NCBI RefSeq assembly: GCF_016086655.4
Contig: NC_052134.2
Location: forward strand, 7,192,001 to 7,256,000
Direction: 5' to 3'
Source: Lepeophtheirus salmonis
Taxonomy: Eukaryota > Arthropoda > Copepoda > Siphonostomatoida > Caligidae
DNA: 64,000 nucleotides
The translations under genes were made by a program, and so were the position numbers. Below the pieces are notes generated by a model that saw only the letters and a list, made by a program, of their open reading frames with translations, made no database searches and was not told the origin of the DNA. Position 1 is the stretch's first letter. Every line of letters begins with the position of its first letter. Positions 35,881 to 47,035 of the stretch are shown one piece after another.

Positions 35881-37464
35881 TAAGTTTCTATATTATGAGT
35901 GTTCTTTTGCAGAAAATATATTTTATATTCATTAATGATCATTATATAAGAACAACACAGTAAACATGTGGTTCGAACCTTTACCGTTGTAGTACTTTAA
36001 ATAATATACAAACATAACAGCGATTTTTCGGAGTTGTATGTCTGGGACTGTGAATTAATATCTCCAAGGGATGTCAAACCAATTTATGAGATTAATAACA
36101 AATGACTTATAAGCTCAATCCATAATTTTTGAGTTTATTTTTCGTATATGATACAAATACAAAGATATTTGAATATTTAACTTCGTTTGTAATGATTGTC
36201 TTAATTGGTATTCATCAATTAATATAAATATTACAATTCTATATATTTATTCAATCCAACTTACTGTTTAGAATAAGAATCCGGCTACAACTGCATCAAT
36301 TTTGTGAAACAAATATTCATGTAAATTCCTTTGTCAGTGTTTAATTCCATCAAGTAATGGAATTTACTGAATAGATAAATTCACAAATTTTATGACTAAA
36401 GACACCGCTCCCTAAAAATGTATTCGACACTTCATGTATATAATCATCTAATTTGATTAATTGCGATACGTATTCTTGTGGCCAACTCTATAGGAAAGTA
36501 ACTGATCTTGCAAGATATTATGTTTCTTCGTTCAGACTTGAAACATAATTTTTTTTTTCACGGAAATAGGAGAACGTATATTGAATACAAATTAAAATGG
36601 GAATTAGGAAGAGGATTAGCGAGTTTGTCTTAGTATATATCCTCATTTTGGTTGAAGAAGGAACATAATTTCAATTATGTTGTCTATCAACAATTTTTAC
36701 TAAATTCTGGAGTCATTTAAAACATTACTAAAATATATTATGTACGTACGTCAAAAGAGCATATCAACAATATACATTTATCATAGTATCATTTTAAATT
36801 GAATTTAAATATGTGATCGTATATACCAATAAATTTAATATAATTTTTCGTCCAAATGGTCCTTGAGCAAAATGTCCGTTTGGGAAATTATCTCTCAGCA
36901 AAATGTACATATGGCAAATTGTCTTTCGTGGAAATGTTCTTTGGGGGCTAAAAAAATTCGTCTAATTGTCTTAAAACCAATACGAAATATTATATTTTAA
37001 CTATGTGATATAATTCATTCAAAAATTATCTAGAAACTTAAATGAGGTAGGGATTTTACACTTTTTTCAAATTATTTTCTTATTCGTGAATAATTTATCA
37101 GATGGATAAAATTTTATCAATTTTTTTTATACCTTTATTGTTGACACATTAATACTATTTGAGTTCCAGAATACAAGGCAAAAAAAAAAAAAATTTGATT
37201 TTAATCCCTAGAAAAAATGACTTAAGACCGAACCGAAAACAAAAAATTTCTCGGACCAAGTCTTAACACTAATTTAGTCACTCCCACGGCCATATTATTA
37301 GTCTTTTAATGAGAGTGTTTGTTATGAAGCGGCTTTCTAACGGACTCTTTCGTAATTTGAGATGTGAATTATTTAAAATATTTACATTTATATTTCATAT
37401 AAATGTAAATATTTTGTTTTTATTGTTAGGAAATGCTTACTGCATGATCTACTTCTTTATTTCA
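35881..37464. other. AT-rich stretch, possible intron; short tandem repeat inside
   Basis: If the flanking exon calls are right this is a 1.58-kb intron (GTAAGT..TTTCAG). At 36848-36975 units of about 30 bp recur, with AAATGTCCGTTTGGGAAATT, AAATGTACATATGGCAAATT and AAATGGTCCTTGAGC. Nothing else is recognised. Confidence 0.35.
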
Positions 37465-37563
37465 GATGGGAGTATGGATCTCTGGGAAATGTTGACTCAG
37501 TTTAAAACAGACGAACAAGAAATGCCAAGAATGTTTGGCATTGATTCTATGCTGATGTTGTAG
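37465..37563 (+). CDS. Candidate terminal exon of an unknown gene
   Basis: A strong acceptor (CTACTTCTTTATTTCAG) precedes a frame that after two bases reads GSMDLWEMLTQFKTDEQEMP then RMFGIDSMLML and a TAG. Composition is clearly less AT-driven than the surroundings. Downstream is AT-rich sequence with AATAAA-like words. Joined to 35784-35880 the phase is consistent (the boundary codon would be AAT). I do not recognise the protein. Confidence 0.4.
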   Translation, partial: DGSMDLWEMLTQFKTDEQEMPRMFGIDSMLML

Positions 37564-37984
37564 AATGAATATATATTTATTTTATATTAAGTCTATTTAT
37601 AATCAGTTATATGTAATTATAACTATTCATGGCCGACTCTTAGGATCGAGACAATTCATTCATATTTCAATAAAAAAAGTTTATATAATTTTCGTGAAAA
37701 GGATATATCTTTTGAAGAAATGCAACATTCTAACCGAATAATTACTTTACCACGGAGTATTTGAATGTTTATATTTAATATATACATTGAAATGGGGAAG
37801 AAAAGAAATTAATAATATTATTCAATATTTTAAAGAGTTTAAAAGAAATAGCGTGCGATAGCCTTTGTCGGAGTTATGAATCAATAGCTAATATACGTGT
37901 AGATATAATCAAAAAGAGTATTAATAAGGGACATTCATAAAGATCATAGCACAGTTTATAGTCGTTAAAAGTTTTAGCTGTGAA

Positions 37985-38310
37985 TTATGAAAGTAGGTAT
38001 TATATATATTGATGACAGAACATCTAAGTATAAAGTATTCATGAATGATTGTGCTCATAAAAGACGGAAAATAGCAATGAGGGTATGCTCAGGAGTTATA
38101 AGCGTAAGTCTTTGCTAGACTCGGAGTAAAAATGAGGATCGAAATCCTACCTAGTTCATACCTATTTCCTAGATACAGAGTGGGGTTTGTGCTTATTTGC
38201 TTCCTCTCACGGCTGACGTCAGCTGCTCTAATAAAACGTGATGACAGCTGAGGTACTCTCATCCCAAACATTCTTCAAATCGTCAGGAATACCACGTCCA
38301 TTTTTGGTAT
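37985..38310 (-). repeat. Rep-A copy 6, well ordered
   Basis: It starts GAACATCTAAGTATAAAGTA, then GTGCTCATAAAAGACGG, CTCAGGAGTTATAAGCGTAA, AGACTCGGAGTAAAAATGAG, GCTGCTCTAATAAAACGTGA and CAAACATTCTTCAAATCGTC, ending at the GGAATACCACGT block. It shows the order of most Rep-A blocks without a visible interruption. Confidence 0.65.
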
Positions 38311-38339
38311 CTTTCATTTTTATATACCAGCTAGGCATG

Positions 38340-38615
38340 ACTGTTATGGTCCTTGGTAATTTTGCCGCCAATATTTTTTTGGAGCTGGTAATTTTGCCTC
38401 GAAGCAATTTTGCCGCATGACATATCCGTTGGCTTTTTATGTTTTTATATGATCGGTTCGAACTTTACTGTTGTATGTCGATCAGACTAATTATATTGCT
38501 AGGAGTACCGATAATTTAAAAACATAAAAAAGCGGCGAATCTGTGATCCAATTAAATTTAATCGAGGCAAAATTGCCAGCGTCGAAAATGTTGGGGGCAA
38601 AATTACCGGTCATGG
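38340..38615. mobile_element. Foldback element with ~50-bp inverted arms
   Basis: Left arm 38351-38402 (TTGGTAATTTTGCCGCCAAT .. GCTGGTAATTTTGCCTCGA) pairs with right arm 38562-38613 (inward TGACCGGTAATTTTGCCCCC .. GCTGGCAATTTTGCCTCGA) with few mismatches. Within each arm the AATTTTGCC word occurs twice. No coding capacity. Confidence 0.65.
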
Positions 38616-38692
38616 ATTTTTATACATCACTGCATAAATGCGTATGGATTACTAAAGAGAAAGATAAAAAAAAGCCATAATATTTTTCTGCG

Positions 38693-39165
38693 TGCAATGG
38701 AGGAGTTTCTTTCATTGCTGGTGTCAAAAGTGGCCTCTCCACGCTCACTAGGCTCTTTCCACTTTTTTGATAGCTCTTTGGACAGTATGGTGTGAAATCC
38801 AGAGATATCTTGTATAGGCTTTCATGAACTTGATGGGATTGGCCAGGGCTGTTTTCTTCAACTCTTCCCGGTCAAGTTAGGACTTTTTGACATAACCCTT
38901 CTTCCTCTCCAACGTTTTGGGCTTGCTGACGGGGTAGACCGTGGTTCTGGAAACGCCCAACTGCTTGGAGTGCGCGAATGGAAATTCATTGATCACGTTC
39001 AAGTGTCATTTTCTCGACTTGTACGTAAGGCAGAGATCTCGGGGTTCTTTTTTTTTGGAACTATTTTTTTATCCTTTAATATATCGAAATATGAATTAAT
39101 TTCAATCACTCAACCTTCATTAATTATTAAATTAGTAAGTGTTCAGATTTTAATGGACCGCCCGG
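38693..39165 (-). mobile_element. Mariner subfamily B, N-terminal part with one TIR
   Basis: The right end read inward is CCGGGCGGTCCATTAAAATC, next to TA 39166-39167. On the minus strand HLNVINEFPFAHSKQLGVSR then TTVYPVSKPKTLERKKGYVK form the first HTH and linker, followed by REELKKTALANPIKFMKAYT, ISHHTVQRAIKK (second HTH) and ERPLLTPAMKE after frame shifts. It is cut off at about 38693 before the catalytic core. It is the best N-terminal half of subfamily B here. Confidence 0.82.
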
Positions 39166-39179
39166 TAATTTGGTCATAG

Positions 39180-40195
39180 TTTACGTAGCAAAATAAATAT
39201 CATTGCTGATATTGTTGTTTATAATACTGAAGATTTATGTTTTTCGCGGGTTTTTCAGTAATTTAGGTTTGTTAATCTGCTACAAATTATATTTGATAAT
39301 ACTTGTCAAAAACAAACATAGTTTTGGCTCTTCCATCCCTTATTATTGTGTCCCATGCTCATTACGTCATTACTGTTGTTGTATCTTGCAACCTCTTATC
39401 GGAAATTAAATATAAAATAAGTACCAAAACACCGTGTGAAACGTCGTTATCTTTGATGAAACTAGTAGCCTGCCTTTCAAAAATAAACGAGGAGAAACAC
39501 CCAAAAATCTGTTGATTGTTAGGCAATTATTTTCGAAAAGGAATCAATATTTAAACCTTTTTGGGAATGGTACACAGCTGAATAATAGCTAATTCGAAAT
39601 CAACCAATCAACGTTCAGAGCAATGATCAGAGAAAAAGAAGCAGAAAATCCACAGCTAAAAACAAAATACATTGTTAATTACTCCTCTTAGTGAGATAAC
39701 GCCGTGCTCTATAGAAGACTATTAGAGCGTTCAAGTTGTGAATAAGGAGGTATAAAAATGTGTTCTTAAGTCAGCTATTGCTGGTAGTATTACATATCGC
39801 AAAAACAAAAAAATATATATATTATTTGCAAGAAAACCATTTAATGTATAATATACGAAATTAATTATAAAACTTCTGCAATCAAAAGAAATTCCCAACT
39901 TTTTTAATTAAATATTGTTAAATCCTCTGTTTTCATATACCCAACAGCTGTTTTTAATTTTATATGTAAAAAACGTGTGACAACAAACTATATTTTACTT
40001 AATAATTAATTATATGAAATTGTAAGGTTGTTTAGTCCTCTTGTCCATGTCAACACTACTGGTCTTTTGATAACAAAAATAGAAAGGAAAATTGTATACT
40101 CCTAATATATATGCATTGAGTTGTAAATACCTAGCATTTTTTTGACAGAGTGATTTTTTAATGTTGGCAATCGTGTTTTTATTTTTATTTTCTAT
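39180..40195. other. Spacer
   Basis: Nothing but short AT-rich frames. About 39560-39620 has a weak repeat O copy (AATAGCTAATTCGAAATCAA, CCAATCAACGTTC). Confidence 0.45.
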
Positions 40196-40321
40196 AGTTG
40201 TTATCACTATTCTTTAATTCTTGAGGAGAGAACATCTAAGTGTAAAGTGTAACCAGGTATGTGTAAGGTCATGAATGATAGAGAGTACAAGAGAGGATTT
40301 GTTAGGAATTATAAAATTAAG
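40196..40321 (-). repeat. Rep-A copy 7, left half
   Basis: TTGAGGAGAGAACATCTAAG, AGTGTAAAGTGTAACC and AGGAATTATAAAATTAAG are the start of a Rep-A copy that resumes at 40916, on the far side of a family C element. Confidence 0.62.
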
Positions 40322-40915
40322 CAGACACCACCACAGGGGGTGGGGTGGAGGGACTGTAGCCCCCTCCCAAATTAACCCTTTTCCCCTATTTACTAGAAAA
40401 TTTCGCAACTTTAAAAAAAAAATTAAGTTTCTGTGAATAGCTTTGAAATTTTATCCCCAAAAATTTTATTTTTGTAGAATTTATTTTTATAAATTTATAT
40501 TTGAAATATTATGTTTGAATTTTTTTTCCAAAAACTTTAATTTTCTGTGAACAGCTGTGGATTATTAAGATATTTCTTAAAAAATTTTAGCATTCTTCAT
40601 TTTTTTATAAAAAATATAATTTTTTGAGAATAGCTATGAAGATTTTATTTTTTTTCCAAAAAAATTAATTTTTTAAGATAATTCATGGAGTTTTGAAATT
40701 TTTGTACAAAAAAATCAATATTTTGAAATTTTTGTACAAAAAAAATCAATATTTTGAAATTTTTGTACAAAAAAATCAATATTTTGAAAATTTTTTGAAA
40801 AAAAATTTAATTTATTTAATTTTTTTCAAAAAAAATACAACCAAAACCTGCCCCTCCCACCTTGCCTCCAAAAAATATATCTCTTTAAATATATACAATC
40901 TTGTAGACGCCCTTG
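40322..40915. mobile_element. Family C element inserted in Rep-A
   Basis: It starts CAGACACCACCACAGGGGGT, then GGACTGTAGCCCCCTCCC, and ends (inward) CAAGGGCGTCTACAAGATT. The core is the T-rich minisatellite. At 40696-40790 there are three near-identical 31-32 bp units (GAAATTTTTGTACAAAAA + AATCAATATTTT). Both flanks are collinear Rep-A sequence, which fixes the boundaries to within a few bases. Confidence 0.68.
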
Positions 40916-41115
40916 GTAAGTCCCTGTTAGACTTAGAATAGAGATGAGTATCGAAAATGGAGTAACTCCTGTGATTTTCTTGCTTGATACAGCGTGGGAC
41001 TTGTTTATATTTTAGTTATATCACAGCTACTCGGAGTTTATCTAATGAAGCGTCATTGTAGCTCAGCTGCTCTCATTGCAAGGAGTTTTCAAAATTGTCA
41101 GCGTTACCATGTTAA
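40916..41115 (-). repeat. Rep-A copy 7, right half
   Basis: GTAAGTCCCTGTTAGACTTA continues the sequence left at 40321. CACAGCTACTCGGAGTTTAT, CTAATGAAGCGTCATTGTAG, CAAAATTGTCAGCGTTACCA follow to about 41115. Confidence 0.65.
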
Positions 41116-41879
41116 TTTTAAGTTGTTGTTTTTTTGTTTACCAAAAAGGCTTATGATTTACAACACTATTTATATACATCGCTGCCATTAAGATTGTTCC
41201 TTAGGGAAAAGGAGTGTCGTAGAAAAAACTCCTTTTTGAATAGCCCATTTCAAAAATAATACATTTTCCCGTCATTTAATCAAATTAATCCAAATGACAT
41301 TCTATTTTTCTGACTCAAATAATCCATAGGGGAGTGTCACATCTCCCATTTCCTTTAATAATCCCTTTTATATTCATATAATTACATATTTGTTATAGTT
41401 TTTTACATTGTTGATGCTATTATGACGTATTAGAGTTGACGTTTCTGTAATGGAAAAAGTACAAACAAAAATTAGAAAAGGAAACACAGTTGTTCATGTT
41501 CTCTTTCTTCTTTTCATTCATTATTCAATAGACCCTCGTTGTGTTAACTTCACTCTCTGAAGTAAGCATTATCGCCTATTTTTGCTTTAAATTATTTAAA
41601 AAAAATACAATCACAATATTTGTCCTGTCCTAATGCTATCTTAAATTTAGAAATTTCTCCTCTTAATACCAGTAAATCATTTACTCTTCCAAAAATCATA
41701 TCACAGGCAGTCTTATTCTCCTTTAGCACTTTTACTTTCCTTTACAAAAATGTCAACTCTGCGTATATTATATACAACACGACTTTATTTCCCTTACACA
41801 AAAATATACAGTGTATTTTGCTGTCAGGTATGGATTTTTCTGCTTCTTTTTTCCTAATCAGTGTTTGGAATGTTGATTG
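41116..41879. other. AT-rich spacer
   Basis: No gene recognised. The frame at 41620-41889 has no domain. Confidence 0.45.
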
Positions 41880-42030
41880 GTTATATTAAAATTAGCTATT
41901 ATTAAGTTTCGAACAATTTGAACGATTTCCAAGAGCCATTGAACAATAACTCTAAAGTTGGAAGATATTGGATAACTACCAACTGATTTTGGGCTTTTTT
42001 TCCTGTTACTTTTTGGAGTAAATAACACAA
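41880..42030 (-). repeat. Dispersed repeat O, minus copy
   Basis: Minus-strand GCCCAAAATCAGTTGGTAGT and ATAACCAATCAACATTCC match 33930-34050. The 89-residue minus frame 41858-42127 overlaps it and is therefore not taken as a gene. Confidence 0.45.
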
Positions 42031-42960
42031 AGTGATGATCAATGTACATAAATATAGGCCTGATCAACATTTCATCCTCTTGCTGATGAGGATATGAGAT
42101 GACAATTGTTTTGTGTTCTTTCTGCATTCTTCTTGCAAAGTATATAGTAATTAACTACGATGTACATAATTAAAACACCCCTTTTGATCGACATTATTAA
42201 AGTATTTAGGTACATACATAGTAGGGATTATATATAGGGATTCTGGGTTTTTTCTGCGTTTTACACCTACAAGAATCCTCTATTTAATTATTTCATAATA
42301 AAACTTTAATTTAATTACATAAAATCTCCAAAAATTAGCTTGTTCTTCAATTATTATTTTTTTTTCCTGGTCAGATCAGATGACAGAATTCCATAAATCT
42401 GGAGCTGCAGGTTCTAGAATCAATCAAACCTTATACTATTAGTAATAACTATAAAGTCAAAGATTAAGAGAATTGATAATATATAGGCCTTTAAGACTAT
42501 TTTAAAATTTATTATTTATTACTTTTTCATAAAATTTATCGTTATATACTTTTATAAGTATACTCTTCGGTATTGATAATAAGATCAACTCTTACTTTCT
42601 TCAGTATAAAAGCAAGTCCCATTAAGGAAATTAGTGGTATTTCATTATGTGACCATGTAATACAATTTGAGTACTCCGTGAGTTGAGTCAATTTGACTGA
42701 ATTGAATGAAACATCCGTTCTTTTTCAAAAACAATTGTGCTATTTGTCTTGAAAAAGTCTTTAACATGTAAAATTGAGTCAGTTTAAGAGCCATCCAGCG
42801 AGTAAAAATAATATTTATGTATGTATGTAATCCATTCATTCATTTTTGCTTATTATAATAAGTACATAATTAATAAATCAATAAAACAAAGTTGATATTT
42901 ATGTTTGTTTATCGGGTGATAACTCTTTTTTAACAATGAGTTCATAAACAAAAGAAGATA
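42031..42960. other. AT-rich spacer
   Basis: Nothing recognised. The frame at 42645-42839 lacks motifs. Confidence 0.45.
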
Positions 42961-42961
42961 A

Positions 42962-43060
42962 ATAATGAATGTGACTTTAGAAGAGGCTTAGCAATGAGTG
43001 TGTGTAGGTAAAGGGCAGTCAAGTAGCATTCTAGAGACTAAAGTAATCACTGGCTCATCA
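42962..43060 (+). repeat. Dispersed repeat M, copy 1
   Basis: AATAATGAATGTGACTTTAG, GAGTGTGTGTAGGTAAAG and TCTAGAGACTAAAGTAATCA match 60598-60690. Confidence 0.5.
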
Positions 43061-43639
43061 CATCATATGCATATATGTACATAAAATCTCACAAGATGTT
43101 ATTAATATTATTCTCTAAAAGAGAACCTCAAAAACAGATTGGGTAGTGACCACAGGCCCGAGCCTTCCAAGGACTCTTACGGTAAAGTCCATCATCAGTA
43201 AAATACAGGTAATAATTTATTCAAGGTGATACAACAGTAGACCCAATCCAATAAATTTGAAATGTGTCCTTTATAAAGAAAAGAATTTGTTTTTGGGAAG
43301 TTCTCTGACAATTGTCGTTAACTTTGACTTTTAAATCGCGTGAAGACATTTAAATTGTAATTACTTAAGATGCGTTACTCACCAAAAGAATGTGGCAAAA
43401 TAAATCTTATTTAAATTTGGGTATATAGTATGATTAAATCCTAAATTATAAAAAGTCGGGGGTGGGAAGAGGAAAAAGAAAAGAAAAGGAGGGGGGGGGG
43501 AAATTAGTGTCGTTTTGCCTTGTTTTCTATTTAATTCTTTAGCCTATGTCAAATACTTGATCAATTTGATTTTACAAAGTTAAATGATTATTTTGTGTAT
43601 TTATTAGTCTTTTAGAGAAACAAAAGAGAGGGAACATCT
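43061..43639. other. Spacer with G-rich run
   Basis: A purine run ending in about ten G lies at 43470-43500. No gene recognised. Confidence 0.45.
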
Positions 43640-43890
43640 AAGTATTCAGTAGCTATATTTGAGTGTGATTTTCTGTATTATCAAAGCAAACTTTGCCCTT
43701 TAACTAATTATTTTGGGTTATGCCAAATGGATGTTATCTTAAATTTCCTTAAAGCAAAGTTTGTCTGTTGCTCGACGCCTAATTACTCTGGGTTATTGCG
43801 AAATGAGTGATATGTTCTATATTATTAAAGCACATCTTTGTCTGTTCGTCAACGCATAATAACTCTTTTTAATGCTATGTACTACTAGTA
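43640..43890 (+). repeat. Degenerate minisatellite, ~75-bp unit, three copies
   Basis: The phrase AAAGCAAAGTTTGTCTGTTG / CTCGACGCCTAATTACTCTG / GGTTATTGCGAAATG occurs three times with decay. Single units occur at 28030-28080, 60925-60960 and (CAAAGTTTGTCTGTC) 59252. Confidence 0.6.
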
Positions 43891-44402
43891 TTTATAATAA
43901 TAAATACTTAAAATTAATAGTATTTACTAACAGAATCTCGATATTTCCCGGGATTTCCATAATTTAAAAAAATATTTAATATAATATATATTTACATGTG
44001 GGTATAAGAACTTAGATTGTATTTATGTATGCATCATGGAGATAAGGCGCTCACATGGAGTAATGGGTCAATAATAACAATAATATAGATAGAACTCGTC
44101 TTGTAAAATAAGTTGAACTTTTGGCTTTTAGAGAGATATGCTTCACAATAATAATATGTCATACTCATTACATATTCATGAAACACAGAACTAGACAAAG
44201 GCACTTGTGAATGCTCAAAATATCACGTAATATGCACTATAGTCTCATAAGTCATAGTCAATAGACGATAGTGAAGAAAGACAGAGGAAATATCTTAGTC
44301 ATATTCCTTAATACTTTTATATTAAATTATCACGGGATTATTGAATACGGCTTGAAAAGGGAGATCCTCCTTACATCATTCATATTTATAACCAGTTATG
44401 TA
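43891..44402. other. AT-rich spacer
   Basis: Nothing recognised. Confidence 0.5.
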
Positions 44403-44483
44403 TAAAATATGCTTTACCGGTATGTAAAAAAATGAACGTGGTAACCCTTGCAATTTGAAGAATGTTTGGGAGGTGAGCTGCTT
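44403..44483 (+). repeat. Rep-A fragment left of family C
   Basis: AACGTGGTAACCCTTGCAAT, TTGAAGAATGTTTGGGAGGT and GAGCTGCTT. It stops where a family C element starts, but the Rep-A sequence does not resume in register after it. Instead the start of Rep-A appears again at 44826. Confidence 0.55.
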
Positions 44484-44815
44484 CAGGAGCGTCCTCAGGG
44501 GAGGGCTGGATGTGCTGTACCCCCAACACCATATTAAGGAATTTTTTATATTCATACTAGAAAATTTAATACTTGAAATTGGATTAAATTTTTCCAAAAA
44601 ATGTAATTGTCTATGAATAGCTATAGATTTTTGAAATTTTTCTCCAAAACTTTAATATATGAAATTTTTTTTCCAACATATTTTATATTTGAATTTTCAT
44701 TTTATAAATTTTTTCCAAACAATTTTTAGTTATTTCAAAACAACTTCGGTTATAATTTTTATGTGAATAGTTCTGGATTTTTGAATTTTTACATATTGGG
44801 AGAAAAATACCTACT
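44484..44815. mobile_element. Family C element, left end and core
   Basis: It starts CAGGAGCGTCCTCAGGGGAG, GCTGTACCCCC, ATTAAGGAATTTTTTATATT, followed by T-rich units containing GTGAATAG and TTCTGGATTTTTG. A right end is not visible. Confidence 0.5.
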
Positions 44816-44825
44816 GGTGAAAATT

Positions 44826-45355
44826 GTCTATATTTTTGGCTATTAAAAAAATCAATATTGTAACCATGACAATTGGAAGAATTTTTTGTCGGAGACAGCT
44901 CCTCTGTTATGATGCTTCATTAGATCAGCTAAAATCAGCTGTGACAAGGGAGAAGAAGGAAATTAGCAAATACATAGGAAAGAATTATGTTGGTCCTCAA
45001 TTCCACTCAGAGTCCATCGTTACTTTCCGGTTTTTTTATAAATTGAAGTGATGGAGTTACACTGATTAAGTATAAGTAAACAATCATCTAAACTGAAGCT
45101 TTTTGAACCATATACATAAGTTACATCTTAAGTATTAAGTTCAAGATAATAATTTCCATCTGCGCGTTGTCCATGAGCTACGCCAGATTTCATTGGACCA
45201 ACTGGTACACCCGTCTTTTATGAGCACACACGAATCTTCAACCAGGCTTTGAATGTAATTGAATTTACTAACAAAGGAAGTTCACTACTCAAGAGTTGAA
45301 TAAGGATGACAACAGCTGAGGAAAAGAAAATTCATTCTTCAGATTACCAATTCTA
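44826..45355 (+). repeat. Rep-A copy 8, long
   Basis: AATCAATATTGTAACCATGA, GATGCTTCATTAGATCAGCT, AAAATCAGCTGTGACAAGGG, TCCTCAATTCCACTCAGAGT, TTTATGAGCACACACGAATC, GAAGTTCACTACTCAAGAG and GGAAAAGAAAATTCATTCTT. An extra ~150 bp (45060-45200) separates two blocks relative to 59395. Confidence 0.62.
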
Positions 45356-46715
45356 AAAATACACGATTTACATCACTACAATAAAAACAGGGACTCGCCA
45401 ACAATTACACTAATTTTATATATTACCCTACGACAACTAATAAACCACAAGGGTAACCTTTTTTGCGAGTAATATTCTTGACATTGATGTTCCGGATACG
45501 AGCAGTACCCGGACTCATCACTAATTTCTACATATGTATTATGATGTTATCTACTCTGGAAATTACAAAAAAATTAATTTGAATGTATGTATGTACATAA
45601 TCATAAAAACCAACCACAAAATACATACAAATACATATGTTCTAAAGATTTAACCTTGAACTTAACCTTTCTGATGATTTTTATTTCTTTTATAAAATTA
45701 ATTACTACTAATGGCACGAATAGTGTTTATACTATAGAGTGTACTGTAGTGACGAAAGCTTGAAATTTCGGTATCGTAGGGATATTTTTTATTTTGCATT
45801 TGATTCAACTAGACAAATCCATTTTCTTTCAATTATCCTAAAAAAAAAAAATGTCTTTCATGGATGCCTTTTCATTTGAAAATCTGTAAAATATTCCCAA
45901 AAAATGATTTTATTTACGTTATTCCTTTAAATTATAGGGTGGAACAGGATTTTTATCTAATTAAGTATTGTAGATTATGAGTATATCTTTCGATTTTTTT
46001 TTGACAATATTCCTCTAATTTACCTCACGTTATGAGTATATTAGTCATAAAGGTGTTGCAAGTAAATGAATATATTTTTTTGGTACTGCGTATGACGAGC
46101 AGGTATTTTGATGCTGTGTCATTACGGGACACTCTAATATACATACATAGACTACAGAGTAGTAGCAATTGCATTTCTCAACCTTTCCATGAGAAAATGT
46201 TATAATTCAATTACATCTTTCATTCCATAATTATTATACAATCTCATAAAAATAGCCCTATATTAGTCAAACCCCACTCTTTATCTATTAACTACACTCA
46301 GATGTCAACCCTCTATTCTACTGCAAGTGCTAATATATTTCCCAAACTAATCCATTGTACTTCATGAGCACACACTTTATACTTAGATGATCCCTCCTCA
46401 ATGATAATAGCTTTGGGAAATAATTAAAATTGTTCAGGTTCTAATTACAAAAGTTATCCCAGGCGTCTAATTTCAAATTTTTTACAACTCCATGATCTTT
46501 TTAAACTATTTTTCACAGCTTAACAACAGAAAGTAACTCTAGTTCAATTAATCAACGTTGCGAACCCTAACAAGGGGTAAAATTAATAAAAAAGGACAGC
46601 TGACAAACAAAAATAAATAATAATAAAATTTTATATATGTTTACGTAGTAAGAAAACTCTTTCTAATTAAGTTACTATTCCGTTGGGTAGCATTTACTAT
46701 GATGATTTATGAATG
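45356..46715. other. AT-rich spacer
   Basis: A stray Rep-A word (CATGAGCACACACTTTATAC) occurs near 46363, and a weak repeat O match near 46500-46600. No gene recognised. Confidence 0.45.
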
Positions 46716-47035
46716 CAGGGGTTTCCGCAGGGGGTAGGCTGGAGAGAACTGTAGCCCCCCTCCCCGAAATTAAGGAATTTTATCTTTGTACTAGTTTTTT
46801 TTTTGGGGTCAGAATGAAAAAATGGGGATAAAAATTGAAAGATTTATTTTCTTAAAAAATATAATTTGAGAAAATTATATAACATAGCAAAAAAATTAAT
46901 ATTGCAACTTTTTTTTCTAAAAAAGTTAAATTTTTTTTAATAGCTATGAGTTTTTGAATTATTTTTTTCAAGAAATTTAATTTCACGTAAATAACATTTT
47001 TTTCCAATATCATTGAATTACAACAGATAAATTAT
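46716..47035. mobile_element. Family C element, left end and core
   Basis: It starts CAGGGGTTTCCGCAGGGGGT, then AACTGTAGCCCCCCTCCCCG and AAATTAAGGAATTTTATC. T-rich units follow, with AATAGCTATGAGTTTTTGA. The right end is not clear. Confidence 0.58.

Noticed and set aside
40693..40830. CRISPR-like array (three near-identical 31-bp units)
   Set aside because: Units are directly adjacent with no unique spacers, and the sequence is eukaryotic. It is an ordinary minisatellite inside family C.
41858..42127. 89-residue minus-strand frame
   Set aside because: It overlaps dispersed repeat O, found at several other places without the frame being kept.
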